Assembly (NCBI RefSeq): GCF_000423305.1
Contig: NZ_AUHS01000033.1
Location: 1 to 32,896 of the forward strand
From: Legionella moravica DSM 19234
GTDB lineage: Bacteria; Pseudomonadota; Gammaproteobacteria; Legionellales; Legionellaceae
Length of the DNA: 32,896 nucleotides
Direction: 5' to 3'
Numbering within the stretch: position 1 is the first letter of the stretch; the number at the start of each line of letters is the position of its first letter. Of the stretch, positions 1 through 7,841 are shown one piece after another. The notes under the pieces were generated by a model. It made no database searches. It saw only the letters and a list, made by a program, of their open reading frames with translations, and was not told where the DNA came from. A program made the position numbers and the translations under genes.

Positions 1-181
1 GTTCGATAACCAGTCGTTTTTCAATGCAGACAAAGTCAACGATATATGAGCCTATTGGCACTTGTCTCTTGAATTTAAATCCAAGTCTACCCGCTCGAAG
101 ATGATACCAAAGATGTCTTTCAGCATCGGTGCTGTTTTTCCGTAAATTACGGACTCGTTGTCTTAGCGCAGATTTGTCCAT
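1..181 (-). CDS. DUF559-domain protein, N-terminal part only
   Basis: The minus strand from an ATG at 181 reads openly to the window edge for 60 codons. It begins MDKSALRQRVRNLRKNSTDA and contains FKFKRQVPIGSYIVDFVC. This is the N-terminal pattern of DUF559 proteins: an RNLRKNST..E..LW..LR segment, then F.RQ.PIG.YIVDFVC. DUF559 is a small family (about 110-140 residues) related to the Vsr/very-short-patch-repair endonuclease fold; its function is not established. The C-terminal half, including the usual acidic residue and glutamine of the nuclease core, lies outside the window, so completeness cannot be judged. A GC-rich palindromic repeat begins directly upstream of the start codon. Confidence 0.8.
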   Translation of the reverse strand, partial: MDKSALRQRVRNLRKNSTDAERHLWYHLRAGRLGFKFKRQVPIGSYIVDFVCIEKRLVIE

Positions 182-255
182 CTCCCTCTCCCCAACCCTC
201 TCCCGCGAAGGGCATCATCATACTATCAAAGTTATTATCGCGGGAGAGGGGGCAG
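182..255. repeat. GC-rich palindromic repeat (CCCTCTCCC type)
   Basis: Two 13-bp perfect inverted arms, 196-208 and 238-250 (CCCTCTCCCGCGA and its complement), flank a 29-nt loop. An extra CCCTCTCCCC sits just before the first arm. The composition is much more GC-rich than the surroundings. It looks like a dispersed REP-like palindrome, and a degenerate relative is visible near 26503-26540. It may also form a hairpin downstream of the ald gene, which ends at 329, but no T-tract follows it. Confidence 0.65.
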
Positions 256-328
256 TTCGAAGTGAAATTGAAAAATCTGTGCTCATTTCAAGATTAAATC
301 TTGTCTAAACAAACTTCAGGGACGTTGC

Positions 329-1450
329 CTACTTTCCAGCCAAAGCAATATTGGCAGGAACATAATCAAATCCCAAATCCCTTGCCACAGCTTCATAAGT
401 AATTTTACCTTGATGAACATTAAGACCATTCAACAGATGATGATCGCTTAATAATGCCAATTTGGTACCTTTAGTTACAATGCTTAAAACAAAGGGTAAA
501 GTTGCATTGTTTAAGGCAAATGTTGATGTTCTGGGTACTGCACCTGGCATGTTTGCCACACAGTAATGCACAACATTATCAACTACGTAGGTAGGTTCCT
601 GATGGGTAGTAGCACGACTGGTTTCAAAACATCCCCCTTGATCGATAGCCACATCAACAAGAACTGAACCTGGACGCATTGATTTCAACATCGCCCTGGT
701 CACCAGCTTGGGCGCTGCCGCGCCAGGCACCAACACTGCCCCGATAACCAAATCAGCACTGGCCACGTATTTTTCTATGGCATCAGCTGTAGAGTAAACA
801 GTATTCAGTTTAGAGCCAAATTGAAAATCCAAATCATTCAAGCGTTGTAAAGAACGATCAAGAACAATAACCCGTGCCTCCATACCCATAGCCATTCGAA
901 CCGCATTGGAACCGACTACACCGCCTCCAATCACAACGACATTAGCGGCTGCCACACCTGGAACGCCACCTAACAAAACCCCGCTGCCACCTTGTGCCAT
1001 CTCGAGGCAATGGGCTCCAGCCTGAATGGACATACGGCCTGCGACCTGAGACATAGGAGTCAATAAAGGCAAGCCCCCATCATCCTGAGTTACCGTTTCG
1101 TAAGCGATTGCGGTAACACCAGATTCTTTTAGCAAACGAGTTTGCTGAGGGTCAGGAGCCAAGTGCAAATAAGTAAATAAGGTTTGACCTTCACGAAGTC
1201 TTTTACATTCAATGGGTTGAGGTTCTTTTACTTTAACAATTAGCTCGGCATTAGCAAAAACTTCATCAGCACTGTCAACGACTTCTGCGCCAGCATTTCG
1301 GTAGTCATCATCAGAAATACCAATACCAAGTCCTGCTCCGCGTTCCACTATAACAGAACTGCCTACACGAACAATTTCCCTCACGCTGGAGGGAACAAGA
1401 CCTACGCGATTTTCTTGTGGTTTAATTTCTTTTGGAACACCTACTAACAT
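329..1450 (-). CDS. ald: Alanine dehydrogenase
   Basis: A 373-residue protein that would catalyse NAD-dependent, reversible oxidative deamination of L-alanine to pyruvate and ammonium in the cytoplasm. The length matches the family (about 370). It begins MLVGVPKEIKPQENRVGLVP, the classical start containing substrate-binding Arg15. Lys75 (VKVKEP) and His96 (TYLHLAPD) fall at the positions known for the catalytic pair. The Rossmann dinucleotide loop VVVIGGGVVGSN is at about 171-182, with Asp198 at the end of the next strand and Asp270 in DVAIDQGG. The gene lies 11 nt behind etfA in the same direction, so co-transcription with etfBA is likely. This would couple amino-acid catabolism, an important carbon source for Legionella, to electron transfer; that link is inferred from context. 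Confidence 0.95.
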   Translation of the reverse strand: MLVGVPKEIKPQENRVGLVPSSVREIVRVGSSVIVERGAGLGIGISDDDYRNAGAEVVDSADEVFANAELIVKVKEPQPIECKRLREGQTLFTYLHLAPDPQQTRLLKESGVTAIAYETVTQDDGGLPLLTPMSQVAGRMSIQAGAHCLEMAQGGSGVLLGGVPGVAAANVVVIGGGVVGSNAVRMAMGMEARVIVLDRSLQRLNDLDFQFGSKLNTVYSTADAIEKYVASADLVIGAVLVPGAAAPKLVTRAMLKSMRPGSVLVDVAIDQGGCFETSRATTHQEPTYVVDNVVHYCVANMPGAVPRTSTFALNNATLPFVLSIVTKGTKLALLSDHHLLNGLNVHQGKITYEAVARDLGFDYVPANIALAGK

Positions 1451-1461
1451 AACAACTCTCC

Positions 1462-2400
1462 CTAACGGTTCTTTAATTGTTCAATTAATTGAGGAACCAG
1501 TTCAAACAAATCACCCACCAAGCCGTAATTAGCAATTTGGAAAATGGGGGCATCTTCATCCTTATTGATTGCAACAATTACTTTAGAGTCTTTCATACCA
1601 GCCAAATGCTGCACTGCTCCAGAAATACCCACTGCGATATAGAGCGAAGGAGCAACTACCTTGCCGGTTTGTCCTACTTGATAATCATTCGGTACAAAAC
1701 CTGCGTCAACAGCTGCGCGCGAAGCACCTACTGCAGCTCCCAGGCAATCAGCCAAATCTTCAATTAATTTGAATTTTTCAGCACTTTGCAATCCTCTTCC
1801 ACCAGAAACAACAATTTTAGCACTACCCAGCTCAGGTCGTTCTGACTTACTGAGTTCATGCTTGATAAATTGACTGTTTTGGGGCAAAAATTCCTGACTC
1901 ATCGTTTCAATGCAACAAGCAGCCTGATTGCCGGTTACTGGATTAAAGGCTGTTGGCCTGATGGTCATCACTTTTTGAGTATCCAACACTCGAACCGTTT
2001 CAATCGCATTCCCTGCGTAGATCGGATGTTCAAAGGTATTTGCGTCAATGATTCGGGTTACATCAGAAACCTGAGCTACATCCAAAAGAGCGGCAATCCG
2101 AGGGCTTATGTTTTTACCGTATGTGCTGGCAGGAGCCATGATTACATCAAAAGATCCTGCAAAGGATACAACCAGTTCACTGATTTGTTCTGCCAGTTGA
2201 TGTTCATAACAAGAATTATCAACATACCAGACAGCATGAACTCCTTCTAATTGAGCGGCTTGTTCTGCGATGGTTTTACATTGATGTCCAACAACAAGAA
2301 GTGTCGGTTTATTATCCATCTCCAATGCAGCAGCCAATACATTTCGAATTGATGGATGCAAAGTCTGATTGTTGTGTTCTACAAGTACTAAAGTGCTCAT
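1462..2400 (-). CDS. etfA: Electron transfer flavoprotein, alpha subunit
   Basis: A 312-residue protein, the normal length for EtfA. It forms a heterodimer with EtfB, carries FAD and passes electrons from acyl-CoA and other dehydrogenases to ETF:ubiquinone oxidoreductase. The C-terminal FAD-binding half is unmistakable: SGGRGLQSAEKFKLI at about 199-213, then GAAVGASRAAVDAGF, the segment QVGQTGKVVAPSLYIAVGIS, and AINKDEDAPIFQIANYGLVGD. The ATG at 2400 is preceded by AAGGAGATG, a good ribosome-binding site, 12 nt after the etfB stop. Order etfB-etfA-ald. Nothing appears truncated. Confidence 0.96.
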   Translation of the reverse strand: MSTLVLVEHNNQTLHPSIRNVLAAALEMDNKPTLLVVGHQCKTIAEQAAQLEGVHAVWYVDNSCYEHQLAEQISELVVSFAGSFDVIMAPASTYGKNISPRIAALLDVAQVSDVTRIIDANTFEHPIYAGNAIETVRVLDTQKVMTIRPTAFNPVTGNQAACCIETMSQEFLPQNSQFIKHELSKSERPELGSAKIVVSGGRGLQSAEKFKLIEDLADCLGAAVGASRAAVDAGFVPNDYQVGQTGKVVAPSLYIAVGISGAVQHLAGMKDSKVIVAINKDEDAPIFQIANYGLVGDLFELVPQLIEQLKNR

Positions 2401-2412
2401 CTCATCTCCTTA

Positions 2413-3162
2413 TCAAAGCACTTTGGCTTCATGTTGTAATTTATCCAACAATGCGGCTACAGACTCAACCTTGACTCCGCCACTGCGAACAGCAGGCGCA
2501 TTGACTTTTAAGATTTCAATATGTTGCTTCAAGGAAAGCCCTAATGCATCGAGCTCACGCACGTCCAGGGGTTTGCGCTTTGCTTTCATGATGTTGGGAA
2601 GGCTTGCATATCTGGGCTCGTTAAGACGCAGATCAGTACTTACGACTGCTGGTAATTGCACTTTTATCGTTTCCAATCCACCATCAATTTCGCGAGTTAC
2701 TTCAAGACTGTCGCTATTGGCATTCAAGTGGGAAGCATAGGTCGCTTGAGGCCAACCCAGCAATGCAGCCAACATTTGCGGTGTTTGATTATTATCACCA
2801 TCTATGGCTTGTTTACCCATCAAGATTAAATCGGGCTGTTCTTCGTCGACAATTTTTTTCAGAATTTTTGCTACATTCAGGCTTTCCAATGCCTGTTCGC
2901 TTCGCACCAGAATGGCTCTGTCTGCGCCTAAAGCAAGAGCATGGCGCAAGGTTTCCTGAGAACTGTCGTCGCCTATACTGACCGCAACCACTTCAGTCGC
3001 CCAATTGTGCTCACGCAAGCGTAAGGCTTCTTCAACAGCGATTTCATCAAAGGGATTCATCGCCATTTTTATGTTTTGCGTTTCGACTCCTGAATTATCC
3101 GATTTGACACGAATTTTTACATAAGGGTCTATCACACGCTTCACTGCCACGAGTATTTTCAT
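2413..3162 (-). CDS. etfB: Electron transfer flavoprotein, beta subunit
   Basis: A 249-residue protein, the usual EtfB length. It starts MKILVAVKRVIDPYVKIRVK and contains the AMNPFDEIAVEEALRLRE segment, the ALALGADRAILV segment and the TREIDGGLETIKVQLPAVVS loop, all typical of EtfB, which binds AMP and supports the alpha subunit. It is the first gene of the etfB-etfA-ald block. The start codon follows GTGAGGAACC, a good ribosome-binding site. The 113-nt gap upstream, after the J-domain gene, could hold the operon promoter, but I see no convincing -35/-10 pair. Confidence 0.96.
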   Translation of the reverse strand: MKILVAVKRVIDPYVKIRVKSDNSGVETQNIKMAMNPFDEIAVEEALRLREHNWATEVVAVSIGDDSSQETLRHALALGADRAILVRSEQALESLNVAKILKKIVDEEQPDLILMGKQAIDGDNNQTPQMLAALLGWPQATYASHLNANSDSLEVTREIDGGLETIKVQLPAVVSTDLRLNEPRYASLPNIMKAKRKPLDVRELDALGLSLKQHIEILKVNAPAVRSGGVKVESVAALLDKLQHEAKVL

Positions 3163-3275
3163 GGTTCCTCACTGGAAAAATCAAAACAATCCGCATCTTG
3201 CCAGAGATACGGGTGTAAATTCAAGAGGTTAATTTCATTTTCAATTTCGTAAAAAAAACCTCTATGTATCATATG

Positions 3276-4523
3276 CTATCTTGGTGTATATAAAACCAAC
3301 TGCCGGTCTGAAACATCGGAATCCTTTAACAAATCAATTATTCGACTTGCACGATCTACAGCAGTGGCGGTTTTGCTGTTATAAACCTCTGGGTTATCTT
3401 TAATTTTACGTAGCTCTTCTTCTGCCTGGGTTAGTTTTGCCTCAATAGGATCTGAGCACTCATCCAATATTCTCATCCGAAATAAAAAGGCCTCTAATGC
3501 TCGAAATTTCGCTTGGCCTGACCGTAGGCCACGGAAAAATTGCTGTTCATTTAATCCTATATAAGACTCAAGGGGGGCTGAAATAACCTTTAACTCAGGC
3601 GTCTTGAGTTGCATGCCTTCTTGCATGTTCTGACTTGCGATAATCATCTCCCTGCACATCTCGGCATCAACATCTTCTGGACTATCCTGTCTTGATGAAG
3701 AAACAAGTATGGGTGTGAAAAGAGAAGAACCTATTTGTAAACTCATATCCAGGCATTGGTGGGAAGCCCAAAATATCATCTCAAGCAAACGGACCATAAA
3801 CGTTGTAGTCGCTGTCGCGGTAATAGTACTCAACTCCTGCAGCGTTTTACCTATACTTTTTAATTCTGATGAATGACAGCTCTCCAAGTATTGGCCACTC
3901 TTTAACACAATCAAATAAAGCGCGTAAACGGCAAATAATTCTTCAGCAAATATAAAGGTTCCATAGGTAGCAAAAATAACCGGAATGGATTTGATTAACA
4001 CTCTTAAACCAGTTGGTTTAATCTTTCCGGCATGATCAAAAAAATCACCGGATTGATCAAGCAAGTCCTGTAAACTTTCATACAAGCTGCGCCCAGAATA
4101 AGTGGTCGATTGATTTTTTAAACCATCCAGCCATACCTTACAGTCTTCTTTGGTTTTAATATCAGCAAATTTTGGTTCTTTAAATTTCTCCGGATTAATG
4201 AATTTATCATGGCAAAAGTTCAAAACCTTGAAGCAGGCACCATCATTTTTTCCTTCAGATAGAATCTGTTCAAGCCAACTGATTTCAGGGGAGTAATTCA
4301 AATGTCGGTCAGGATGAAATTTTACACTGATTTTTCTGTACTGACTGGTTATGCTCTCTTTAGATGGTCCATTTTCCAGGAGCTGTTGATTCACCACTTT
4401 AACAAAATCACGCTCTAAACTTAATACAATTTGTTTATCCAGTTGCGGTACATAGCAATTGTGCTCTGAATCAAATATCGCGTAGAACTTTACCAGTCGT
4501 TTCAATTCCGCTTCTATTGTCAT
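3276..4523 (-). CDS. J-domain-like membrane protein of unknown function
   Basis: 415 residues, with no named family recognised. Residues 54-115 resemble a J-domain: SITSQYRKISVKFHPDRH places a basic helix before the HPD tripeptide at 70-72, and FKVLNFCHDKFINPEKF fits the following helix. The J-domain is unusual in having about 53 residues before it. A hydrophobic stretch at about 173-208 (two short helices around GTFIFAEE) and a weaker one near 240-256 suggest membrane association. The C-terminal third is charged, with predicted helices (EAKLTQAEEELRKIKD). J-proteins recruit and stimulate Hsp70. A protein of this kind in Legionella could be a chaperone partner or a Dot/Icm-delivered effector acting on host Hsp70; both are inference. 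It lies 33 nt behind the PAP2 gene in the same direction and may be co-transcribed. Confidence 0.8.
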   Translation of the reverse strand: MTIEAELKRLVKFYAIFDSEHNCYVPQLDKQIVLSLERDFVKVVNQQLLENGPSKESITSQYRKISVKFHPDRHLNYSPEISWLEQILSEGKNDGACFKVLNFCHDKFINPEKFKEPKFADIKTKEDCKVWLDGLKNQSTTYSGRSLYESLQDLLDQSGDFFDHAGKIKPTGLRVLIKSIPVIFATYGTFIFAEELFAVYALYLIVLKSGQYLESCHSSELKSIGKTLQELSTITATATTTFMVRLLEMIFWASHQCLDMSLQIGSSLFTPILVSSSRQDSPEDVDAEMCREMIIASQNMQEGMQLKTPELKVISAPLESYIGLNEQQFFRGLRSGQAKFRALEAFLFRMRILDECSDPIEAKLTQAEEELRKIKDNPEVYNSKTATAVDRASRIIDLLKDSDVSDRQLVLYTPR

Positions 4524-4556
4524 AATTACTCCTTTAATCAGACTGACTCATCAGAC

Positions 4557-5195
4557 TCATCTCATTTTACTAAGATAATGCTTCCCTTTAAGAAATTCAG
4601 TAAAATAGCCAACTATTAAAATACTCAAATAACATCCGGTCATGACATCACTTAAGTAGTGATGGTATAGAAATACACGGGAAAGCACCACAAGCACAGC
4701 AAAACCCAGGAATGAAAAGAAATACTTTGGAAACAGGACCCCTAAGCCGGAAGCCAGGCCAATTACAGTAAGTGAATGGCCAGAAGGAAACGACCAGTAC
4801 AAATCTTTAGTCTGAAACCAGTAGAAACCGAACAGATTGTCAGAAAAGAATAAATCGGGGCGAGCTCGACTCACACAGACTTTCACTATAAAACCAATGA
4901 GATTAGGGATAAAAACACAACCTAAAAGATACCAGACGCGGGCCTCAAAACGATCATTTTTATGAATGTATCGGGAATAAAAGCCCAGAAACACAAACAG
5001 AATGATATAGGCTTTCCATTGCCCGAAAGCAGTCAACACATTCAGGGCAGGAAACGTATTTCGGAGGTCTAGTTGATGAAAATAAATAGCAACAGGAATA
5101 TCTACATAGAAGTAACTTAACACCACTAGAACAACGTAAAGCACTATTACCCAAGGTTTTTTCATTAAATTAAAAGTTCGTTCAAATTGAGTCAT
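4557..5195 (-). CDS. PAP2-family membrane phosphatase
   Basis: 212 residues with about six hydrophobic segments and the complete three-part PAP2 signature: K105-x6-R112-P113 (KVCVSRARP), PSGH at 137-140, and SR172-173...H179...D183 (SRVFLYHHYLSD). Enzymes of this family remove phosphate from lipid phosphates such as phosphatidic acid, undecaprenyl diphosphate or phosphatidylglycerophosphate at the membrane. The substrate cannot be decided from sequence. The ATG at 5195 has only a weak ribosome-binding site (TGGA). A second ATG at codon 11 lacks one, so I keep the first. A mobile-element remnant lies about 140 nt upstream. Confidence 0.88.
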   Translation of the reverse strand: MTQFERTFNLMKKPWVIVLYVVLVVLSYFYVDIPVAIYFHQLDLRNTFPALNVLTAFGQWKAYIILFVFLGFYSRYIHKNDRFEARVWYLLGCVFIPNLIGFIVKVCVSRARPDLFFSDNLFGFYWFQTKDLYWSFPSGHSLTVIGLASGLGVLFPKYFFSFLGFAVLVVLSRVFLYHHYLSDVMTGCYLSILIVGYFTEFLKGKHYLSKMR

Positions 5196-5325
5196 TCACA
5201 AAATCCATTAAAAATAATACGTGATAAAGCATCATATAAGATGGAACTGCTTTAGCCAAGACCAATGCATAAAATCAACAGTGAAGTTTAACTCATGCAT
5301 ATTATCAAGGGGAATTTATCCAATA

Positions 5326-5768
5326 CTATTTATCGCACGGCTGTCCCATTAAAAATATGACGTCTTTCCGAGCGTAGCGAGGAATCTCCTGCAAGGTTGC
5401 ACGATCCCATTACAATGCGGCCATTAAAATCATATCAAGAGTTGAGTCTCCCCAGCCAGCCTTTTTCTGCAGGCGCCTAATGCTCATATCCTTAAATTTC
5501 TTTTTGGTATTTTGTAACCTGTTCAAAATAATAGTTCCGTTAAAGGATACAATTTCTTTCTATCAATTCTTGAATCTTCGAGCCTGTCGAAATGATATAA
5601 AAATCCAGGTACATCTTCTGATGACATCATTAAATTCCTTATAAAAAAAAGAGTTTAAAAGGTAATGATAATTAATGTATTAATTCAGATTGTGCCAATT
5701 TGCAGGAGATTCCTCGCTACGCTCGGAAAGACGTCATATTTTTAATGGGACAGCCGTGCTATTTATCG
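5326..5768. mobile_element. Internally deleted ISAs1-type element (MITE-like) with target duplication
   Basis: The element spans 5336-5758 (423 bp). Its ends are 59-bp perfect inverted repeats, 5336-5394 and 5700-5758, starting CACGGCTGTCCCATTAAAAA. Direct repeats CTATTTATCG at 5326-5335 and 5759-5768 flank it exactly: a 10-bp target-site duplication. The interior on the minus strand keeps the first 35 codons and the last roughly 38 codons of what looks like an ISAs1-family (H-repeat) transposase, with the catalytic DDE centre deleted. ISAs1 elements make 8-10-bp duplications, which fits. The element cannot transpose by itself but could be moved by an intact relative. It fills most of the gap between the PAP2 gene and the M50 peptidase. 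Confidence 0.9.
5410..5630 (-). pseudogene. ISAs1-family transposase remnant, N- and C-terminal ends only
   Basis: From ATG at 5630, with AAGGAATTTA upstream as ribosome-binding site, the minus strand reads MMSSEDVPGFLYHFDRLEDS and RIDRKKLYPLTELLF, then stops at 5523. This matches the start of ISAs1 transposases (FL.HF..L.DPR....K.YPL.ELL). In another frame, about 5531-5410 reads ILNRLQNTKKKFKDMSIRRL, then QKKAGWGDSTLDMILMAAL and stop. It resembles the family's C-terminus (SIR.L.KKAGW....L). About 300 central codons are missing, so the gene is dead. Confidence 0.75.
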
Positions 5769-5838
5769 GCTTATGCCTTGTTAATCACATGAAGAATTGG
5801 ATAGAATCAAATCCTGAATTTTATATATAGAACGATTA

Positions 5839-6498
5839 ATGCACCAATTTACCCTAATCCAACAAATCTGTATTTGGGCTCTCCCTGTTTTATTGGCAAT
5901 TACCTTGCATGAAGCGGCTCATGCCTATGTAGCGTTCAAATGTGGTGATAATACAGCAAAAATGTTCGGTCGATTAAGTTTAAATCCCGTCAGACACATT
6001 GACCCCGTAGGCACAATTCTGTTACCCATACTGGCAGGAGTGCTCACTCATTTTAATTTTGTCATTGGTTATGCAAAACCTGTACCGATAAACTGGAATC
6101 AATTACGCAACCCCAGAAGAGATATGATTCTGGTTACTTTGGCAGGTCCGTTTTCTAATTTTCTTATGGCTTTTTTATGGGCTGGGTGCTTTAAAATCGC
6201 CACATTTTTGCATCCTGAATCCTCCATGCCAGGGCTCTTCTTGTTAGTTACTGCCCGAGCCGGTATGATGATCAATCTGGTGTTGGCATTTTTAAATCTC
6301 ATACCCATCCCCCCTCTTGATGGCAGCAGGGTAGTCAGCAGTTTATTGCCTCCCAGACAAGCCATGGTCTATGAAAAAATTGAACCTTATGGATTCTTGA
6401 TTCTTGTCATTTTGATATTCACTAATATCCTTGGCTATGTCTTGCTTCCCTTGATAAACGGTGGATTATATTTACTCAGTCTCATATTTAATTTATGA
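5839..6498 (+). CDS. Site-2-protease-like M50 family zinc metallopeptidase
   Basis: 219 residues, almost entirely hydrophobic, with the two M50 signatures: zinc-binding HEAAH at 24-28 in the first membrane helix, and the [10 protein letters not shown] motif at about 153-162, whose Asp is the third zinc ligand. The compact form without PDZ or CBS domains matches the short YwhC/Rv-type subgroup. These are intramembrane proteases that cut membrane-anchored substrates such as anti-sigma factors; the substrate here is unknown. The stop codon overlaps the start of pdxB (ATGA at 6495-6498), so the two genes are translationally coupled. No functional link between them is known to me. Confidence 0.92.
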   Translation: MHQFTLIQQICIWALPVLLAITLHEAAHAYVAFKCGDNTAKMFGRLSLNPVRHIDPVGTILLPILAGVLTHFNFVIGYAKPVPINWNQLRNPRRDMILVTLAGPFSNFLMAFLWAGCFKIATFLHPESSMPGLFLLVTARAGMMINLVLAFLNLIPIPPLDGSRVVSSLLPPRQAMVYEKIEPYGFLILVILIFTNILGYVLLPLINGGLYLLSLIFNL

Positions 6499-7568
6499 AT
6501 ATTCTTGCCGATGCCTCTCTCCCTGGTTTGGAAGCAGCCTTTCCTTCACCGTTTATTCTGACTCTTTATGAAAAGCAAGAAGACATTCCTTTATTGCTGA
6601 TTCAACAAGACATTCTGCTTTGCCGAGCTACACTGAAAGTGAATCATCATTTGCTCAAAGACCATCAATTAAAATATGTTGCTACGGCCAGCAGTGGCAC
6701 GGATCACATCGATCACGCCTATTTAAAAAGCAACAACATTATACTCATTGACGCCAAAGGATGTAATGCAACCGCAGTAGCTGATTATGTCGTCTCTTCC
6801 CTGGCCTATCTTGAGCAAAACAAAATGTTGAAAGGCAGGAACGCTGGAATTATTGGAATGGGCGCTGTGGGCAGCAAAGTTTACCGTCGTCTGAACGCAT
6901 TAAATTATCAGATTCATACGTACGATCCACTGAAAACAGATGCGAGTAATTCATTTAAAAGTTGCGCTTTAGAAGATTTGTATGAATGCGATCTCCTGTG
7001 CATTCATGCCGAACTACACAATACCAACCCTCACCCCAGCAAAAATTTAATTGATCAGAATTTTTTGAGTCAATTAAGAGCAGGTTGCACGATTATCAAT
7101 GCCTCACGAGGTGGAATTGTCAACGAGGAAGCATTGTTAAACAACCAAAAGGCACTGATCTATTGTACCGATGTCTATCTGAATGAGCCAGCACTGGATC
7201 AGAGGATCGTTGATCGAGCTACTTTATGCACCCCACACATCGCAGGTCATAGTATGGAAGCTAAATATGGGGCAGTCGCAATGATTAGTCAGCAATTACA
7301 CAAAATGATGAACTTGCCTGAACCAATTTTTGCTCAACCGGACTTATCTACTAAACCTTCATTGGGTACACATCAATCATGGCAGGAACTGATACTTTCC
7401 CTATACAATCCATCAATAGAAACCAAAATCCTCAAAGAAGCTCAAAATAAAGAACAAACATTTCAGATACTGCGCAAACAACACCAGAATCGCCATAATT
7501 TTTCACTCTATAGCACTTTCGTACCTGAAGAAGTCTCTTCGTTTTTTAATGCAATTGCAGACTCCTGA
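6495..7568 (+). CDS. pdxB: Erythronate-4-phosphate dehydrogenase
   Basis: A 357-residue D-2-hydroxyacid dehydrogenase of the PdxB type (E. coli protein about 378). It oxidises 4-phospho-D-erythronate to 2-oxo-3-hydroxy-4-phosphobutanoate in pyridoxal-5'-phosphate synthesis. SSGTDHID at about 67-74 is typical of PdxB. The NAD-binding loop [11 protein letters not shown] is at 118-128. The catalytic triad is visible as Arg205 (INASRGG), Glu231 (DVYLNEP) and His248 (TPHIAGHS). The C-terminal PdxB dimerisation region is present but the last helices are short. The gene overlaps the M50 peptidase gene by 4 nt. PLP is also the cofactor of many amino-acid enzymes, but no specific operon logic is visible. 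Confidence 0.93.
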   Translation: MNILADASLPGLEAAFPSPFILTLYEKQEDIPLLLIQQDILLCRATLKVNHHLLKDHQLKYVATASSGTDHIDHAYLKSNNIILIDAKGCNATAVADYVVSSLAYLEQNKMLKGRNAGIIGMGAVGSKVYRRLNALNYQIHTYDPLKTDASNSFKSCALEDLYECDLLCIHAELHNTNPHPSKNLIDQNFLSQLRAGCTIINASRGGIVNEEALLNNQKALIYCTDVYLNEPALDQRIVDRATLCTPHIAGHSMEAKYGAVAMISQQLHKMMNLPEPIFAQPDLSTKPSLGTHQSWQELILSLYNPSIETKILKEAQNKEQTFQILRKQHQNRHNFSLYSTFVPEEVSSFFNAIADS

Positions 7569-7841
7569 GTACCATCAGTGACAGACACTCCATCGTGCTG
7601 TTTGTTTTATCAACCACCCATCCATCCCACTGTACATGATAAAAAAAAACTGTCTTCCCTCACAGGCGCACTTATATCAAGGGAAGTGATCTTCTTTCGA
7701 TCAAATTTAACATCTGTACCTGGAAAGACTAATTTTCTATGAAGCCTGTCGAAGTGACGTTGGCAGTTACATCAATTAATATTTGCTTAATATTAATGCT
7801 TTATCATAGAGCCTTTATCTATTATCTAGAGAATCGAATAA

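Noticed and set aside
1489..2250. Plus-strand reading frames opposite etfA
   Set aside because: They lie entirely antisense to a well-conserved gene, lack ribosome-binding sites and resemble no protein family.
7738..7760. AAGCCTGTCGAAGTGACG resembling the transposase remnant segment around 5578-5592
   Set aside because: Only about 11 bp match and there is no further transposase-like coding around it.
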